A DNA stretch of 64,000 bases from Betaproteobacteria bacterium Ga0077532 (GCA_001464895.1 LNEE01000013.1:62001-126000); one strand, 5' to 3'. Numbered from the stretch's first letter, positions 35,361 through 46,132 are shown. The notes: a model not told the origin generated them from the letters alone. Numbers and translations are program-made.

Positions 35361-38300
35361 CTATTTCAGGACCCGGCCGAGGTTGTCCATCGCGCGCGTC
35401 CATTCCGTCTGCAGATCGCGGAAACGCGCCGAGCAGATCTCGACGTTCATCCCGTGCGGCGTGTCCTTCAGTTCCGCTTCGAGGCGGGCGGCGGCTTCCT
35501 GGAGGGCGACGGCGCCGACGCTGCCTGCGGAGCCCTTAAGGCTGTGCGCCAGACGGTGCGCGGTGGGATGGTCATCGCTCTCGAGCGCGTGGCCGATGGC
35601 CAGGACGTTGTGCTCCTGGCTGTCGCGGAAGAGGCGGAGCAGTCGTTCGAGCGATGCACGCTTGCCGCGCATGCGCTGCAGGGCGCATGGCAGATCGAAA
35701 CCGGGAACGTCGGCGGGGGGCCACGCCGGCGATGAGTCGACGGCGCCTGTCGTGTCGGCGGGCGTTTCGCCGGATGCCTCGTTATGCGACAGGCGGGGGC
35801 GACGCTCGCGGACCATGCCCGCGGGGAGCCAGCAGAGCAGCGTGGCGTAGAGCACATCCGGCTCCACCGGTTTGGTGATGAAGTCATCCATGCCGGCGTC
35901 GAGGCAGCGCTGCCTGTCTTCGGCGAACGCGTTCGCGGTCATGGCCACGATCGGCACGTGCTCGCGGCGCGGCAGGCGGCGGATGCGTCGTGTCGCCTCC
36001 AGGCCGTCGAGGCGGGGCATCTGCATGTCCATGAGGATCACGGCGTAGTCATTGCGGCTCGCCAGTTCGACGGCCTCGAGCCCGTCGTTGGCGACGTCGG
36101 CCTGCAGGCCGACCTCCTGCAGCAGGTGCAGGGCGATCTCCTGATTCACCGGGTCGTCCTCGGCGAGCAGCAGGCGCGCACCGGCATGTTCGTCGCGCAG
36201 ACGCGCTTCGGCCTGTGCCGGCAAGAGGTCGCTGCTCACTGGAGATCCGGGGTCCCCCTTCGCGAGGCGGGCCGTGAACCAGAAGGTGCTGCCGGTGCCG
36301 GGCTGACTTTCCGCGCCGACCTCGCCGCCCATGATCTCGGCGAGCCGTCTCGTGATGGCCAGCCCCAGGCCGGTGCCCCCGTACTTGCGGGTGATGGAGT
36401 TGTCCGCCTGCTCGAAGCTGCTGAACAGTCTGGCCAATGCCTCGGGCGCCACGCCGATCCCCGTGTCGCGCACTTCGAATCGGACGAGTGTGCTTTCGGG
36501 AGTGTCGTCAAGGACTCCGACGTGCAGCGTGATGCAGCCGGTGTCCGTGAACTTGATGGCGTTGCCCGCGTAGTTGAGCAGCGCCTGCTGCAGGCGCACG
36601 GCGTCGCCCTGGAGGCCCGTCGGCAGAGTGTCGACTTCGCAACGCATTTCGAGATGCTTGGCGTCGGCGCGCTCTCGCAGAATGGAGATGACCTTGCCGA
36701 CGATGCCCTCCACGTCCAGCGGCGTCGACTCCAGCGTGAACTTGCCTGCCTCGATCTTCGACAGTTCGAGAATGGCATTGATGATGCCCAGCAGGTGCTG
36801 CCCGGAGGCGACCAGGACGTCCATCCGCCTGCTCTGCTCCGGCGACAGGCCGCTCCGCCGGATCAGATGTGCCATGCCGGTGATCGCGTTGAGCGGCGTC
36901 CGGATCTCGTGGCTCATGTTGGCGAGGAAGTCGCTCTTGGCGAGGTTGGCTGCCTCGGCTGCGGCCTTGGCCTGAAGCAACGCGTGCTCCGTCTCCTTGC
37001 GCCGGGCGATGTCCGTGACGAACACGATGAGGCGGGGCGGAGAGTACGCACTCCCCTCGTGGTAGTAGACCGCCAGCTCCACGGGGATCAGGCGGCCGTC
37101 CCGGGTCTGCTGGTGGGTCTCGAACTGGAGATGCCCGTGCACCCGTATCTCTTCCACGATCTGCCAGTACCGCTCTAACGGGAAGCCCGGATCGATGTCG
37201 GGTACGGTGAGGTTCAGGAGTTCGTCGACGGTGTAGCCGAGCAGGTTCGCGGCGTAGGTGTTGGCGTACGTGATCCTCGCGGTTTCGAGGTTGTTCCACG
37301 TGATGCCGATGCCGACCTTCTCCATGGCGAACTGCGTGTCGAGCAGTTGCTTGTGCAGTGCCTGGAGGTCGGCGGTGCGCTTCCCGACCAGCGCCTCCAG
37401 GTGTTGGCGATGCTCCGCGAGTTCCAGTTCGCCGCGCTTCTGCTCCGTGATGTCGTCGTAGATTCCAAGAACGCCGAAGATCTCGCCCCGGCTGTCCCGC
37501 AACGGCGCCTTCGATGTCCGCAAGTAGATGGTCCGGCCGTCCGGCGTGGTCTGTGGTTCCACGAAGTTGAGCTTCGTGCGGCCCGACGCCATCACCGCGC
37601 GGTCGTCCATCCGATACAGATCGGCCTGATCGGCCCACGTCAATGTGAAGTCGTCCGTGCCGACCAGATCGTCGGGGCTTGCCTTGCCGGCATCCTGCGC
37701 GAAGAGCGGGTTGCATCCGAGATAGCGGAGGTCCTTGTCCTTCCAGAAGACGCGCATGGGCACCGCGTCGATGACCGTCCGGAGCACGGTGCGCGACTCC
37801 GCAAGCGCCTGTTCGGCATTCTTCTGCGCCGTGATGTCCTGGGCGAGACCGATGACCCGCAGAGGGCGCCCGTCCGGCGCGTAGTCGATCATGCCGCGGT
37901 CGTCGACCCAGTGGGTCACGCCGTCCAGCACCACCCGGTATTGCGCGTGGTAGTTCGAACCCTCTGCAATGGCCCGCTGCATCGCGGCATCGGCAAGTCC
38001 GCGGTCCGCCTCGTGCTCGAGCGACTGGAGCAGGTCGCGCGAGGGCGCCATCGGCGCCACACCGAAGAGCGTGTAGATCTCAGGCGACCAGAACAGCTCG
38101 TTCGCCACGAAGTCGAACTCCCAGACCGCCATCTTCGCTGCGCTCATCGCGAGTCGCAGCCGCTGCTCGCTGTCCTCCAGCCGCTTCTCGGCCCGCTTGC
38201 GGTCGCTGATGTCGCGGACGACGGTGACAGCGATGTGGCGGTCGCCGATCCGCGCGCGCTGGAAGCTGACTTCGGCGTCGTAGATCGAACCATCCTTGCG

Positions 38301-39308
38301 GCGATGGCGGGTCTCGAACGTGATGGGGCTCGCGTCATCCAGCGGGAAGCGCGCTTCCATGACCGCGTCGGTGAGGTCGATGTCCCACGCCGAAGGCTTC
38401 ATGCCGGTCATCTCGCCCGGGGTGTAGCCGAGCATGTCTGCGAACCGGTCGTTCACTTCGAGGACCGTCCGCGTCTCATCGAAGATGCATACCCCTTCCA
38501 CGGTGTTCTGCAGGAGGGCGCGATGCCATTGCGCAGCCCTGAGCAGGGCTTCGCGGCTTTGTTGTTCCCGGCTGGTGTCGCGCCAGACGGCCACCAGGCA
38601 GTCGTGCCCGCGCAGCTTGATCGACCGGATGTTCAGGTGGATGTCGAACACCGAGCCGTCCTTGCGGCGGTGTCGACTCGGAAAACTGGCACTGCCCCGT
38701 GCGACGAACCCTGCCACTGCCGCGCGCAGCTGCGCCACGTCCTGGTCCGGCTGGATGTCCGGCAGAGACAGTTGCAGGTACTCCTCACGCGTGTACCCCA
38801 TCATCTGGCAGGCCGCATCGTTCACCTCCAGGATGGCCAGCGTCTGCGCATCGACGAGGTCGATCCCGTCTCCGGCCTGGGAGAAGATGGCGCTCAGGAC
38901 CTCCTTGCGTTCCCGCAGCGCCGCTTCGGCCTTGACCCGTTCGCCGATGTCGCGGAACTCCCAGAGCACATGGCGTTCACCGCGGAGTTCGATCACCCGG
39001 CCGGAAACCAGGTGCGGGACGTCTTCCCCGCCGACTCTCAGAAGAGCCTCGTAGTCTTTCAACTGGCCCGACTGTTCGAGTTCGTGGACGCACGCCGCCC
39101 GGTCGGCCAGGTCTGTCCAGATGCGAAGCTCGACCGCGGTCCTGCCCAGGATCTCCTCACGAGGCAGGCCGACCGTCCGGCGCAGGTTCTCGTTCACGTC
39201 GATGATGCGGCCCGACGTCGCATGCGTGAACGCCATGCCGTTGCCGGCCATGTCGAAGATGAGCCGGTAGTCGACCTCCAGGAGGGTGACGGAATGTGGC
39301 TCGGTCAC
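35361..39308 (-). CDS. hybrid sensor histidine kinase: six PAS, HisKA, HATPase, REC, Hpt
   Basis: 1315 residues if translated from GTG 39308, which has AAGGAG ten bases upstream; an ATG at 39398 lacks a site. Roughly six PAS/PAC domains (about 10-130, 135-250, 255-375, 380-500, 505-625, 650-770) precede the kinase. HisKA has His800 (MSHEIRTPL). The HATPase has N, G1 and G2 boxes ([21 protein letters not shown]). The receiver has Asp1094 ([11 protein letters not shown]) and the Hpt His1255 (AHSLKGSAG). There is no membrane segment, so sensing is cytosolic; phosphorelay output would go to an unlinked response regulator. The PAS ligands are unknown. Confidence 0.9.
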   Translation of the reverse strand: MTEPHSVTLLEVDYRLIFDMAGNGMAFTHATSGRIIDVNENLRRTVGLPREEILGRTAVELRIWTDLADRAACVHELEQSGQLKDYEALLRVGGEDVPHLVSGRVIELRGERHVLWEFRDIGERVKAEAALRERKEVLSAIFSQAGDGIDLVDAQTLAILEVNDAACQMMGYTREEYLQLSLPDIQPDQDVAQLRAAVAGFVARGSASFPSRHRRKDGSVFDIHLNIRSIKLRGHDCLVAVWRDTSREQQSREALLRAAQWHRALLQNTVEGVCIFDETRTVLEVNDRFADMLGYTPGEMTGMKPSAWDIDLTDAVMEARFPLDDASPITFETRHRRKDGSIYDAEVSFQRARIGDRHIAVTVVRDISDRKRAEKRLEDSEQRLRLAMSAAKMAVWEFDFVANELFWSPEIYTLFGVAPMAPSRDLLQSLEHEADRGLADAAMQRAIAEGSNYHAQYRVVLDGVTHWVDDRGMIDYAPDGRPLRVIGLAQDITAQKNAEQALAESRTVLRTVIDAVPMRVFWKDKDLRYLGCNPLFAQDAGKASPDDLVGTDDFTLTWADQADLYRMDDRAVMASGRTKLNFVEPQTTPDGRTIYLRTSKAPLRDSRGEIFGVLGIYDDITEQKRGELELAEHRQHLEALVGKRTADLQALHKQLLDTQFAMEKVGIGITWNNLETARITYANTYAANLLGYTVDELLNLTVPDIDPGFPLERYWQIVEEIRVHGHLQFETHQQTRDGRLIPVELAVYYHEGSAYSPPRLIVFVTDIARRKETEHALLQAKAAAEAANLAKSDFLANMSHEIRTPLNAITGMAHLIRRSGLSPEQSRRMDVLVASGQHLLGIINAILELSKIEAGKFTLESTPLDVEGIVGKVISILRERADAKHLEMRCEVDTLPTGLQGDAVRLQQALLNYAGNAIKFTDTGCITLHVGVLDDTPESTLVRFEVRDTGIGVAPEALARLFSSFEQADNSITRKYGGTGLGLAITRRLAEIMGGEVGAESQPGTGSTFWFTARLAKGDPGSPVSSDLLPAQAEARLRDEHAGARLLLAEDDPVNQEIALHLLQEVGLQADVANDGLEAVELASRNDYAVILMDMQMPRLDGLEATRRIRRLPRREHVPIVAMTANAFAEDRQRCLDAGMDDFITKPVEPDVLYATLLCWLPAGMVRERRPRLSHNEASGETPADTTGAVDSSPAWPPADVPGFDLPCALQRMRGKRASLERLLRLFRDSQEHNVLAIGHALESDDHPTAHRLAHSLKGSAGSVGAVALQEAAARLEAELKDTPHGMNVEICSARFRDLQTEWTRAMDNLGRVLK

Positions 39309-39682
39309 GGTCTTCAGGCTCCTTGTTCGCGAGGCAGTCAATGCTTGGGAGACTGTGATTGATCGCGCGGATCGCGACGGCAGGCCCCAGAGCGTCATCG
39401 CGGGCTTCGGCTGGAATGCGGGTTCGAGGAGGCGGCGCGCCGTGCGATCGTGCCCCACGGCTCGCACCAACTCCGCCCACGACCCATCCGGGCTCGTGGC
39501 CGAACATCCATGCCACGCGATATGAGTGTCGGCAGCATTGCGCAGAGTATGAGGCCGGGTTCGAAGCTCGCCCAGGCGTGCCCGCCCCCGGCGGCGAACC
39601 GGTCTTGGGATTCTCGAGGCGATGATGGCGCTGCGCGTTGTCGCCGGCCGGGCCTGTCACCACCCGCCGTGATGCACCGGGA
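39309..39682. other. intergenic region, nothing recognised
   Basis: About 370 bases upstream of the hybrid kinase. Open frames on the plus strand are short, Arg/Pro-rich and overlap the kinase. The kinase promoter should lie here, but no clear elements were found. Confidence 0.4.
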
Positions 39683-41056
39683 TCAACGACGCGAGCCTTC
39701 TCGACCTCTGCCCACGTGACGGTACCGCGCCATCAGCGGCATCACCGACACGCCGTGCACGATGATCGACGTCACCACGACGGCGATCGTCAGGCCCACC
39801 AGCGTTTCGACGTGCTCGGCGGGCAGTCCGTGAACGATCGCGAAGCACAGGTAGTACAGCGAGCCCACACCGCGAATGCCGAACCAGGCGATCAGCCGGC
39901 GCTGCACGGGTGAAGTTCGCGAACCGGCAAGCCCGGCAGCCACCGCCAGCGGGCGCACCACCACCAGCATGAGCGGAACGAACCAGAGCGCCGCCACTGG
40001 CCATTGCACAGCCCAGAGGAGCATGCCGAGCATCACCACGCCCACCATCTCGCCGATGCGATCGAGCTGCTCGTTGAAGTTCAGCACTCCATGAGCCAGG
40101 TAGGCCGATGCATATTTCGGGTCGGTGGCCATCTGATCCGCGCGGTCGGGTCCCGCTCGCGCCAAGGCGTCTTCAGCCCGCTGTTCAGCAACCTCGGCGC
40201 TGATGGCGGAGCGCACGTCAGCTGGCGATTGCGTGGCGGCTCGGGTACCCACCTGTGCAGCGTGACGGAGTGCGAGGCCGGCCGCGAACACAGCCAAGAA
40301 GCCGTAGGCGTGCGCCAGTACCGCAACGCCGTACGCAAGGCCGATCAGGCCGAGCGCAAAGAAGTTCTCGAAGCCGATGGCCTCGTGATACCGGTGTCTC
40401 AGGTGCAGTACGAAACGACCCAGCCCGGTGCCGAGCAGGGCGCCGATGGCGATGCCGGCACCGGTGGCCCAGAGAACGTCCACCAGCACCCAGCGCCAAC
40501 CAAATTCGCCCAGCTCGTGCACGCCGAGCAGACCCAGGCCCAGCATCACCACTGGAAAGGCAGTGCCGTCGTTGAGACCCCCTTCGCCAGTGAGCGCAAA
40601 GCGCAGCTGGTCGCGGTCGGTCGGGTTGTCCACCTGCACATCCGTTGCCAGCACGGGGTCGGTGGGGGCCAGGATTCCACCCAGCAGGACCGCGGCGCCG
40701 AGCGGGAGGCCCAGCAGCACGACACCTGCGGCGGTCGTCATCAGCACCGTCGCGATCATCGATCCCAGCGCCAGGCGCAGTGGTGGAGACCAGCGCCGGT
40801 CGTGCAGCCCGAGGCTCATCTTCATGCCCGAGGTGAAGAGCGACAGCAGCACGATGATCTCGGTGAGATGCTGCAGCAGCACCGCGTAAGTGGTCAGCAC
40901 CGGGTCCGCCATGGCGAACCCGAGCGGGCCTGCGGCCACCCCGGCCAGCAGATAGAGCATCGATGTGCTCACGGGCATGCGCGAAAGCAGTGTGCCGCTG
41001 AGCGCCATGAACAGCAGCAGCAACCCACTCACGGCCAGCCAAAGTGCGAAGCTCAT
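39683..41056 (-). CDS. CPA-type Na+(K+)/H+ antiporter
   Basis: 457 residues from ATG 41056, preceded by GGGGGATCGC. About 12 transmembrane segments. The CPA1 signature is visible: GGILAPTDPVLATDV followed by LTGEGGLNDGTAFP, whose acidic residues carry the ion exchange. IAWFGIRGVGSLYYL is also typical. It is predicted to act in pH or salt homeostasis. It leads into the stress island but is not operonic with the ferritin-like gene. Confidence 0.88.
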   Translation of the reverse strand: MSFALWLAVSGLLLLFMALSGTLLSRMPVSTSMLYLLAGVAAGPLGFAMADPVLTTYAVLLQHLTEIIVLLSLFTSGMKMSLGLHDRRWSPPLRLALGSMIATVLMTTAAGVVLLGLPLGAAVLLGGILAPTDPVLATDVQVDNPTDRDQLRFALTGEGGLNDGTAFPVVMLGLGLLGVHELGEFGWRWVLVDVLWATGAGIAIGALLGTGLGRFVLHLRHRYHEAIGFENFFALGLIGLAYGVAVLAHAYGFLAVFAAGLALRHAAQVGTRAATQSPADVRSAISAEVAEQRAEDALARAGPDRADQMATDPKYASAYLAHGVLNFNEQLDRIGEMVGVVMLGMLLWAVQWPVAALWFVPLMLVVVRPLAVAAGLAGSRTSPVQRRLIAWFGIRGVGSLYYLCFAIVHGLPAEHVETLVGLTIAVVVTSIIVHGVSVMPLMARYRHVGRGREGSRR

Positions 41057-41293
41057 GCGATCCCCCGGTGGATCTGCAAAGGCAGTCAACGATCCACGTT
41101 GGGCGGTGCCTTCGAAGTGCGGGCGATGGCGCTCGACCGCGACGCAACCACCGATCTTCCACCTGCGTGTCACGCCGGGACGCGGTCTTGCCATCTACGC
41201 CGCGACCAGCCCACCGAGCGTGGGCTCGGGGGCTCACTCGACGCGGCGAGGCGCCCGAGCAATGGTGTTGGGGGCCATTGCCGCGTCGGTTGG

Positions 41294-41848
41294 TCAGACC
41301 TGCAGGTTGGGCATGCCTACGAGAAGATCCGCAAGCTCGTCGGCGTGCTGCTCCTCCACCGCCAGGATCTGCTTCAGCAGGTCGGACGTCGTGGGGTCCT
41401 GTTCGCCCAGGTAGCGGACCATGTCGCGGTAGCTGTCGATGGCGATGCGCTCGGCGACGAGGTTCTCCTGGATCATCTGGAGCAGGGTGTTGCCGGGGAT
41501 GTACTCGGCGTGGCTTCGTTCCGTCAGGTTGTCGGGCGAGAAATCGGGTTCACCACCGAGTTGCACGATGCGTGTCGCGAGCAGGTCGGCGTGGCCCTGC
41601 TCTTCGTTGGAATGGATAAGGAACTCGGCGCCGACGTTCTGACCGTGGATGCCGCGCGCCATGAAGTGGTGGCGCCGGTAGCGGAGCACGCAGACCATCT
41701 CGGTGGCCAACGCCTCGTTGAGCAGCTTGAGCACCTTGTCTCGGTCGGCACTGTAGCCGGCGGTCACGGCACCGCGTTCGATATGTCTGCGGGCCTGACT
41801 GCGCAGGGTGGCGATGTCGGTCAGATTGTCGAGGGGAGCGTCGCTCAT
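41294..41848 (-). CDS. ferritin-like (bacterioferritin-type) diiron protein
   Basis: 184 residues forming a four-helix bundle. Diiron ligands are recognisable: Glu in LATEMVCVLRYRRHHF, EEQGHA (E-E-x-x-H), Glu in LVAERIAIDSYRDM, and EEQHADEL. That is the complete ferritin set. N- and C-termini are extended relative to Bfr. Predicted role: iron storage or peroxide detoxification, cytosolic. Its ATG overlaps the stop of the upstream BON lipoprotein gene, so the two are co-transcribed. Confidence 0.85.
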   Translation of the reverse strand: MSDAPLDNLTDIATLRSQARRHIERGAVTAGYSADRDKVLKLLNEALATEMVCVLRYRRHHFMARGIHGQNVGAEFLIHSNEEQGHADLLATRIVQLGGEPDFSPDNLTERSHAEYIPGNTLLQMIQENLVAERIAIDSYRDMVRYLGEQDPTTSDLLKQILAVEEQHADELADLLVGMPNLQV

Positions 41849-42426
41849 TGCTTGATCCTCAGGTCGCTCTTGATGCTGCTCGCGCCTTCCGCGGCGCGGG
41901 CGATCCGGGTGGCTTGATCGATCTGGCCCTGGTTGTCGACGACACCCGTGAGTTGCACCTCGCCGTTCGTGGTGGCCACGCTGATGTCGAGGCTCTTCAC
42001 GTCGGGGTCCGCGAGCAAGGCCGCCTTGACGCGCCCCGTCACGCTGGTGTCGTCGATCTTGGTCCCGAGGCTGGTGCTCGCACCCTTGAGCGTGATGCCA
42101 TTCTCCACTGCCGACACGCCTGTCACGCCGCGCGCGACGGAGATCGCCTGGTCGATCTGTGCCTGGGTGTCGACGGCTCCGTTGAGTTGCACGGTGCCTG
42201 TACGTGTCTCGACCTGCAGGTCGAAGTCCTTGACGGTGGAGTCGGCCATGAGCGCCGACTTCACATTCGAAGTGATGGTCGAATCATTCGCCTGAGTGTC
42301 CATCGAGACTGGGGCCACCGGCGTGTCCTGCGATGACTCGGGCGCCTTGTTGCAGCCGATCAGCAGGGAGGTGGCGATGGCAGTGAGAGTCATGCCGAGC
42401 ATCAGACGTGTTGTGCTGGTATTCAT
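41845..42426 (-). CDS. BON-domain lipoprotein (two BON domains)
   Basis: 193 residues with a lipobox (TSLLIGC) and a short linker. Two BON domains follow: first VKSALMADSTVKDFDLQVETRTGTVQLNGAV, then VKAALLADPDVKSLDISVATTNGEVQLTGVV. BON proteins (OsmY type) are periplasmic and linked to osmotic and envelope stress. The gene overlaps the ferritin-like gene by four bases. An alternative longer start would destroy the signal. Confidence 0.88.
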   Translation of the reverse strand: MNTSTTRLMLGMTLTAIATSLLIGCNKAPESSQDTPVAPVSMDTQANDSTITSNVKSALMADSTVKDFDLQVETRTGTVQLNGAVDTQAQIDQAISVARGVTGVSAVENGITLKGASTSLGTKIDDTSVTGRVKAALLADPDVKSLDISVATTNGEVQLTGVVDNQGQIDQATRIARAAEGASSIKSDLRIKQ

Positions 42427-42781
42427 GGTTGGTGCTCCAGAGCGAGAGAAGAGGTGAGGGCGGGGCTGTGCGCCCCGTTCGCTGTCGGTGGTCCGTCCGC
42501 AATCCATGCATGGTCCATCCACCCGGAACTCCGGTCCCGTCGCGAGGTGGGTGCCACCGGGAATGGCGAGCGTTCAGCCGCCGTCGGGGGAAGCACCAGT
42601 CACGACAAGACCATGTGTGGCCGCATCCTGACGGCCCGGGCCATGGTTGTCCGTGCGGTTCCAGACCAAGGCCCCGGCGGTCGCGCACAGAGAGCTTTCG
42701 AGCGGGAGGCATCGCCTTGCCGAAGAGGTTTTGTGGCACACCGAACCGACGTGAAGCACGGGCGAGGAACAACGTCCGGGC
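42427..42781. other. divergent intergenic region
   Basis: 355 bases separating the BON gene (-) and the hydrolase (+); promoters for both should be here. A GTTCGCTG at 42477 weakly resembles the island palindrome but lacks its second half. An ATG at 42613 opens MCGRI, like an SOS-associated peptidase, but the similarity ends after a few residues. Confidence 0.4.
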
Positions 42782-43789
42782 ATGGATCCCCGACTGCACA
42801 CAGATGCGCAACGCCTGACGCCACGGGTCGCCGAGGACCACGCGAAATGGCCAGCCGTCGCCGTGGACGAGCGCCTCGAATCGGCTCTGCCGCCAGCGCT
42901 CGATGGCGAACGCATCGACGTCAGCGGCGTGAACTGCTACATCGACGGCAGCGGGCCGCCCCTCATCCTGATCCACAGCATAAATGCCGCGCCGTCCGCC
43001 GCCGAGGTCAGGCCACTTTTCAAGCACTTCCACGCCACACGCACGGTGTTCGCCATCGATCTGCCAGGATTCGGGCTGAGTGATCGGCCGGACCGTCTCT
43101 ACGATCCACGTCTGATGACCGATGCGCTTCACGCCCTGGCCGAAAGGGTGCGAGAGCGTTGCGGGGATGCGCCCATCGATGCACTCGCAGTGTCGCTCGG
43201 CTGCGAGTTCCTCGCGCGCGCCGCCGTCGAGCAGCCGGCCCGATGGCGTCGGCTTGCCTTCGTCAGTCCCACCGGCCTGAAGGGCACGAAGTCGCGTCGG
43301 GGGGCCCCGGGAAGCACGCGGACCATCCCCTGGCTGCACGCGCTGATCAGCGACAAGCCATGGTCAGGCACCCTGTATCGGCTGCTTACGCGGCCTGCGG
43401 TCATCCGCTACTTCCTGCAGCGCACCTGGGGAAGCCGGTCCATCGATGAGACGCTTTGGGCGTACGACGTCGTCACCGCCCGGCATCCGGGTGCGCGACA
43501 CGCGCCGTTCCACTTTCTCTCGGGTGGGCTGTTCAGCGACGACATTCATCGCATCTACGAAGAGGTGTCGCAGCCCGTCTGGATGAGCTACGGGGTACAC
43601 GGAGACTTCAAGGACTTCCGCGGCAAGGGGCTCGTCAACGGCTCAGGCAGTTGGAAGACCACGGTCTATCAGACGGGCGCATTGCCATACTTCGAAGTGC
43701 CGTCGATGTTCTTCCAGGCACTGGAGGCCTTTCTGACGTGCAACCTCTCCCACGGTGGTGGCGAGAGCCGGCGCCCGCTCGGCGGGTGA
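42782..43789 (+). CDS. alpha/beta hydrolase
   Basis: 335 residues. The strand/oxyanion segment is PPLILIHSINAAPSA, the nucleophile elbow is AVSLGC (A-x-S-x-G form) and FAIDLPGFGLSDRP is typical of the fold. The late part is less clear: SYGVHGDFKDF may hold the acid. There is no signal peptide, though the ~40-residue N-terminus is unusual. Generic esterase/hydrolase; it may act on lipids given the island context. Followed 75 bases later by the DUF421 gene. Confidence 0.75.
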   Translation: MDPRLHTDAQRLTPRVAEDHAKWPAVAVDERLESALPPALDGERIDVSGVNCYIDGSGPPLILIHSINAAPSAAEVRPLFKHFHATRTVFAIDLPGFGLSDRPDRLYDPRLMTDALHALAERVRERCGDAPIDALAVSLGCEFLARAAVEQPARWRRLAFVSPTGLKGTKSRRGAPGSTRTIPWLHALISDKPWSGTLYRLLTRPAVIRYFLQRTWGSRSIDETLWAYDVVTARHPGARHAPFHFLSGGLFSDDIHRIYEEVSQPVWMSYGVHGDFKDFRGKGLVNGSGSWKTTVYQTGALPYFEVPSMFFQALEAFLTCNLSHGGGESRRPLGG

Positions 43790-43864
43790 ACCCGCCCCAG
43801 GGATCCTGATGACGCGCAGCCGCTGTACTGCAATGCGCGCGCATTGGCGGACCGCGGAGATCCG

Positions 43865-44377
43865 ATGAATCTTTTCGACATCAATCTCGCCGATACCTTC
43901 GCCTTCACGGTGTCACCCCTGGAGCTGATGCTGCGCGGCACGTTGATGTACTGGTTCCTGTTCATCGTGTTGCGCTTCGTCCTGAGGCGCGACGTGGGGT
44001 CGTTGGCCATCAGCGATTTTCTGTTCATCGTGATCCTCGGCGATGCAGCCCAGAACAGCATGATCGGCAGCGGCACCTCTGCCATCGACGGGATGGTCCT
44101 GATCGGCACTCTCGTGTCCTGGAGCTACCTGCTCAACTACACCAGCTATCGATTCCCGCTCGTCCAGCGCTTCACTTCGGCGCCGCGCCTCTGCCTCGTG
44201 CGCGATGGAAAGATGCTGCGCAGGAACATGCGCAGGGAGTTCATCACCGACGAGGAGTTGAACGCGAAGATCCGCCACGAGGGCGTGGAGGACATCGCCG
44301 ACGTCAAGTGCATGTATCTCGAATCGGACGGTGAGATGAGCGTGATCCGCAATGACGAATCCCCGGCCGGCGGATAG
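43865..44377 (+). CDS. DUF421/YetF-family membrane protein
   Basis: 170 residues from ATG 43865 with GGAGA upstream. Three hydrophobic N-terminal segments (ELMLRGTLMYWFLFIVLRFVL and others) are followed by a soluble C-terminal domain, with VRDGKMLRRNMRREFITDEELNAKIRHEGV as the core. This is the DUF421/YetF architecture. Function is unknown; family members often sit in stress or spore-germination contexts. Confidence 0.85.
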   Translation: MNLFDINLADTFAFTVSPLELMLRGTLMYWFLFIVLRFVLRRDVGSLAISDFLFIVILGDAAQNSMIGSGTSAIDGMVLIGTLVSWSYLLNYTSYRFPLVQRFTSAPRLCLVRDGKMLRRNMRREFITDEELNAKIRHEGVEDIADVKCMYLESDGEMSVIRNDESPAGG

Positions 44378-45046
44378 CTGCTTCGGAACGAGCCGACCAT
44401 CCGGAAGGCCAGACTACCGCGATGCGCTAGCCTGCAATGGGTGGCCGCTGCGGCATGCGCGAAGTGCGAACGCAGCCACGTTGCCTCGCGGCAGCAGCAC
44501 GACCTTCCGGCAGGTGTCCTCCGTCTTCTCGAAATGAAGTCCGCGCACGAGCCTGACGCGCTGCAGACGCCACCCCGTGTCGTGGCAGCGATTGCCTGGC
44601 GCAGCATCTTGCCGCTCGACCCGTCGAGCTTCACCGTCGGGAGGATGGTTTGCGCGGTGCTGTCCTCGGTTTCGTAGCCCCCCGAGTCCATCGACGCATC
44701 GAGCCCTTGTGGTCGGTGCCTTCGATGATGACTGCTGCTGGGTCCGCATCGTCTTCGAAGCGGATGGTCTCGACGCCATGGGATGCACGGGGCCGAGTGG
44801 AACCGATACCGGTGACGGTCGGTCGGGAAGAGCCGTTCAACGCCGAGGATGCGCGCGGACGTCATCGGCGTTGCCCCTCTGTCGAGCGCCCCTGCGGCGG
44901 AGCGATGCAGAGTGCCCTTGGACGCTTCTTTGGCGTACGGGAGCGAACAGACCACTGCTTAGTGGCTTCCCTACTGTCCGGACTGTGCGCAAAGCACGAG
45001 ACCCCGACTATCCGGCGCTCGATCCGCTTTCGCAAAGGGAGTCCCG
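44378..45046. other. long intergenic region, no supported gene
   Basis: About 670 bases. Minus-strand and plus-strand frames exist but are Arg/Ser/Pro-rich, lack Shine-Dalgarno sequences and match no family. The only element noted is the palindrome-like CGTACGGGAGCGAACA at 44934. It may be decayed coding sequence or a long regulatory region. Confidence 0.45.
44934..44949 (+). promoter_or_regulatory. candidate island operator (imperfect)
   Basis: CGTACGGGAGCGAACA, then GACC. Read on the other strand it is TGTTCGCTCCCGTACG, one half matching the TGTTCG half-site of the island palindrome. Its 3' end is 97 bases before the ATG at 45047. Confidence 0.4.
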
Positions 45047-46030
45047 ATGCCAAGTTCCTCTACAGCAACCGCGGAAGACCGCGTCCGCACACGTGCCCTC
45101 AGCGGCGCCTACGACGACGCTTCACCCCAGGGCAGCGCGATCTCCTGGGGCGCCATCGCCGCGGGCGCTGCTGCGGCGGCCTCACTGTCCCTCATTCTGC
45201 TGATCCTCGGTGTCGGCCTTGGGTTGTCCTCGGTGTCACCGTGGGCAGGAGATGGCGTGAGCGCCACGACGTTCGGCGTGTCGACCATCGTGTGGCTGAC
45301 TTTCACGCAGCTCGTGGCGTCGGGGGTCGGAGGCTATCTGGCTGGCCGCCTTCGCACGAGGTGGACCGAAGTGAACTCCGACGAGGTCTACTTTCGTGAC
45401 ACCGCCCACGGATTCCTGGCATGGGCCATTGCATCGCTCGCGACCGCTGCCCTGCTGACATCGGCGATCGGATCGATTCTCGGAGGTGCCGCCCAATCCG
45501 GCGCTGCCATGGTCGGTGGCGTCGCAGGCACGGCGACCTCCGCCCTTGAAAGTGCGTCCGAATCGGCGGGAAGGACGCAGGCAAGTGACGATGGCCCGAT
45601 GGGTTACTTCATCGATTCCTTGTTCAGGCGGGACCACACCGTGGCGGGCATTGCCAACAGCAACGGCGGCGCGGCAGTCGGTGCGCCCACTGACGTCGGA
45701 ACCTACGGCAACGAAGCGGCGGTGATCAGCCGCATCTTCATGAACGTGAGTCGGTCGGATCCTCTTCCCGACGCCGATATCCGCTACGTCGGCCAGCTTG
45801 TGGCCCAGCGCACCGGCCTCTCGCAGCAGGAAGCAGAGACGCGTGTTGTGGATGTCTACGCGAGAGCGCAGACCCAGCTGCGAAACGCGAAAGTGGTGGC
45901 GCGTGACGTCGCCGACAAGGCTCGCAAGGCTTCGGCGTACAGCGCGATCTGGCTGTTCGTGTCATTGCTCATCGGAGCGTTCGTCGCCAGCTTGGCCGCG
46001 ACGTTCGGTGGACGGCGTCGTGACGCCTGA
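45047..46030 (+). CDS. hypothetical membrane protein of the stress island
   Basis: 327 residues. A 30-residue polar N-terminus precedes a segment WGAIAAGAAAAASLSLILLILGVGLGL. Further hydrophobic stretches lie at about 75-100, 125-150 and 300-320 (SAIWLFVSLLIGAFVASLAATF). A Ser/Ala/Gly-rich central region contains GYFIDSLFRRD. Similar proteins occur beside BON, HHE and GlsB genes but have no known activity. It starts an apparent operon with the 23-residue protein and the hemerythrin gene. Confidence 0.75.
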   Translation: MPSSSTATAEDRVRTRALSGAYDDASPQGSAISWGAIAAGAAAAASLSLILLILGVGLGLSSVSPWAGDGVSATTFGVSTIVWLTFTQLVASGVGGYLAGRLRTRWTEVNSDEVYFRDTAHGFLAWAIASLATAALLTSAIGSILGGAAQSGAAMVGGVAGTATSALESASESAGRTQASDDGPMGYFIDSLFRRDHTVAGIANSNGGAAVGAPTDVGTYGNEAAVISRIFMNVSRSDPLPDADIRYVGQLVAQRTGLSQQEAETRVVDVYARAQTQLRNAKVVARDVADKARKASAYSAIWLFVSLLIGAFVASLAATFGGRRRDA

Positions 46031-46060
46031 ACGTTCCCACCTTCACCCTCGGAGGTCCCC

Positions 46061-46132
46061 ATGCGTTCCCTGCTTTTGCTTTTCCTGGGCATTCCCATCC
46101 CGATCATCATCCTGATCGCGTTGTTCCTGTAG
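46061..46132 (+). CDS. 23-residue single-span membrane protein
   Basis: MRSLLLLFLGIPIPIIILIALFL, almost entirely hydrophobic, with a GGAGG Shine-Dalgarno six to ten bases upstream of the ATG. It lies 30 bases after the preceding gene and 40 before the hemerythrin gene in the same direction. The ideal ribosome binding site and clean stop make translation likely. Function unknown; such micro-proteins often bind and modulate larger membrane proteins. Confidence 0.65.
   Translation: MRSLLLLFLGIPIPIIILIALFL

Noticed and set aside
37347..39362. 671-residue plus-strand frame opposite the hybrid kinase
   Set aside because: Shadow frame; PAS and kinase motifs are all on the minus strand.
42613..42700. 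ATG opening MCGRI, the typical start of SOS-associated (YedK/HMCES) peptidases
   Set aside because: Similarity stops after about five residues; the rest is Arg/Gly-rich and continues over the hydrolase in another frame.
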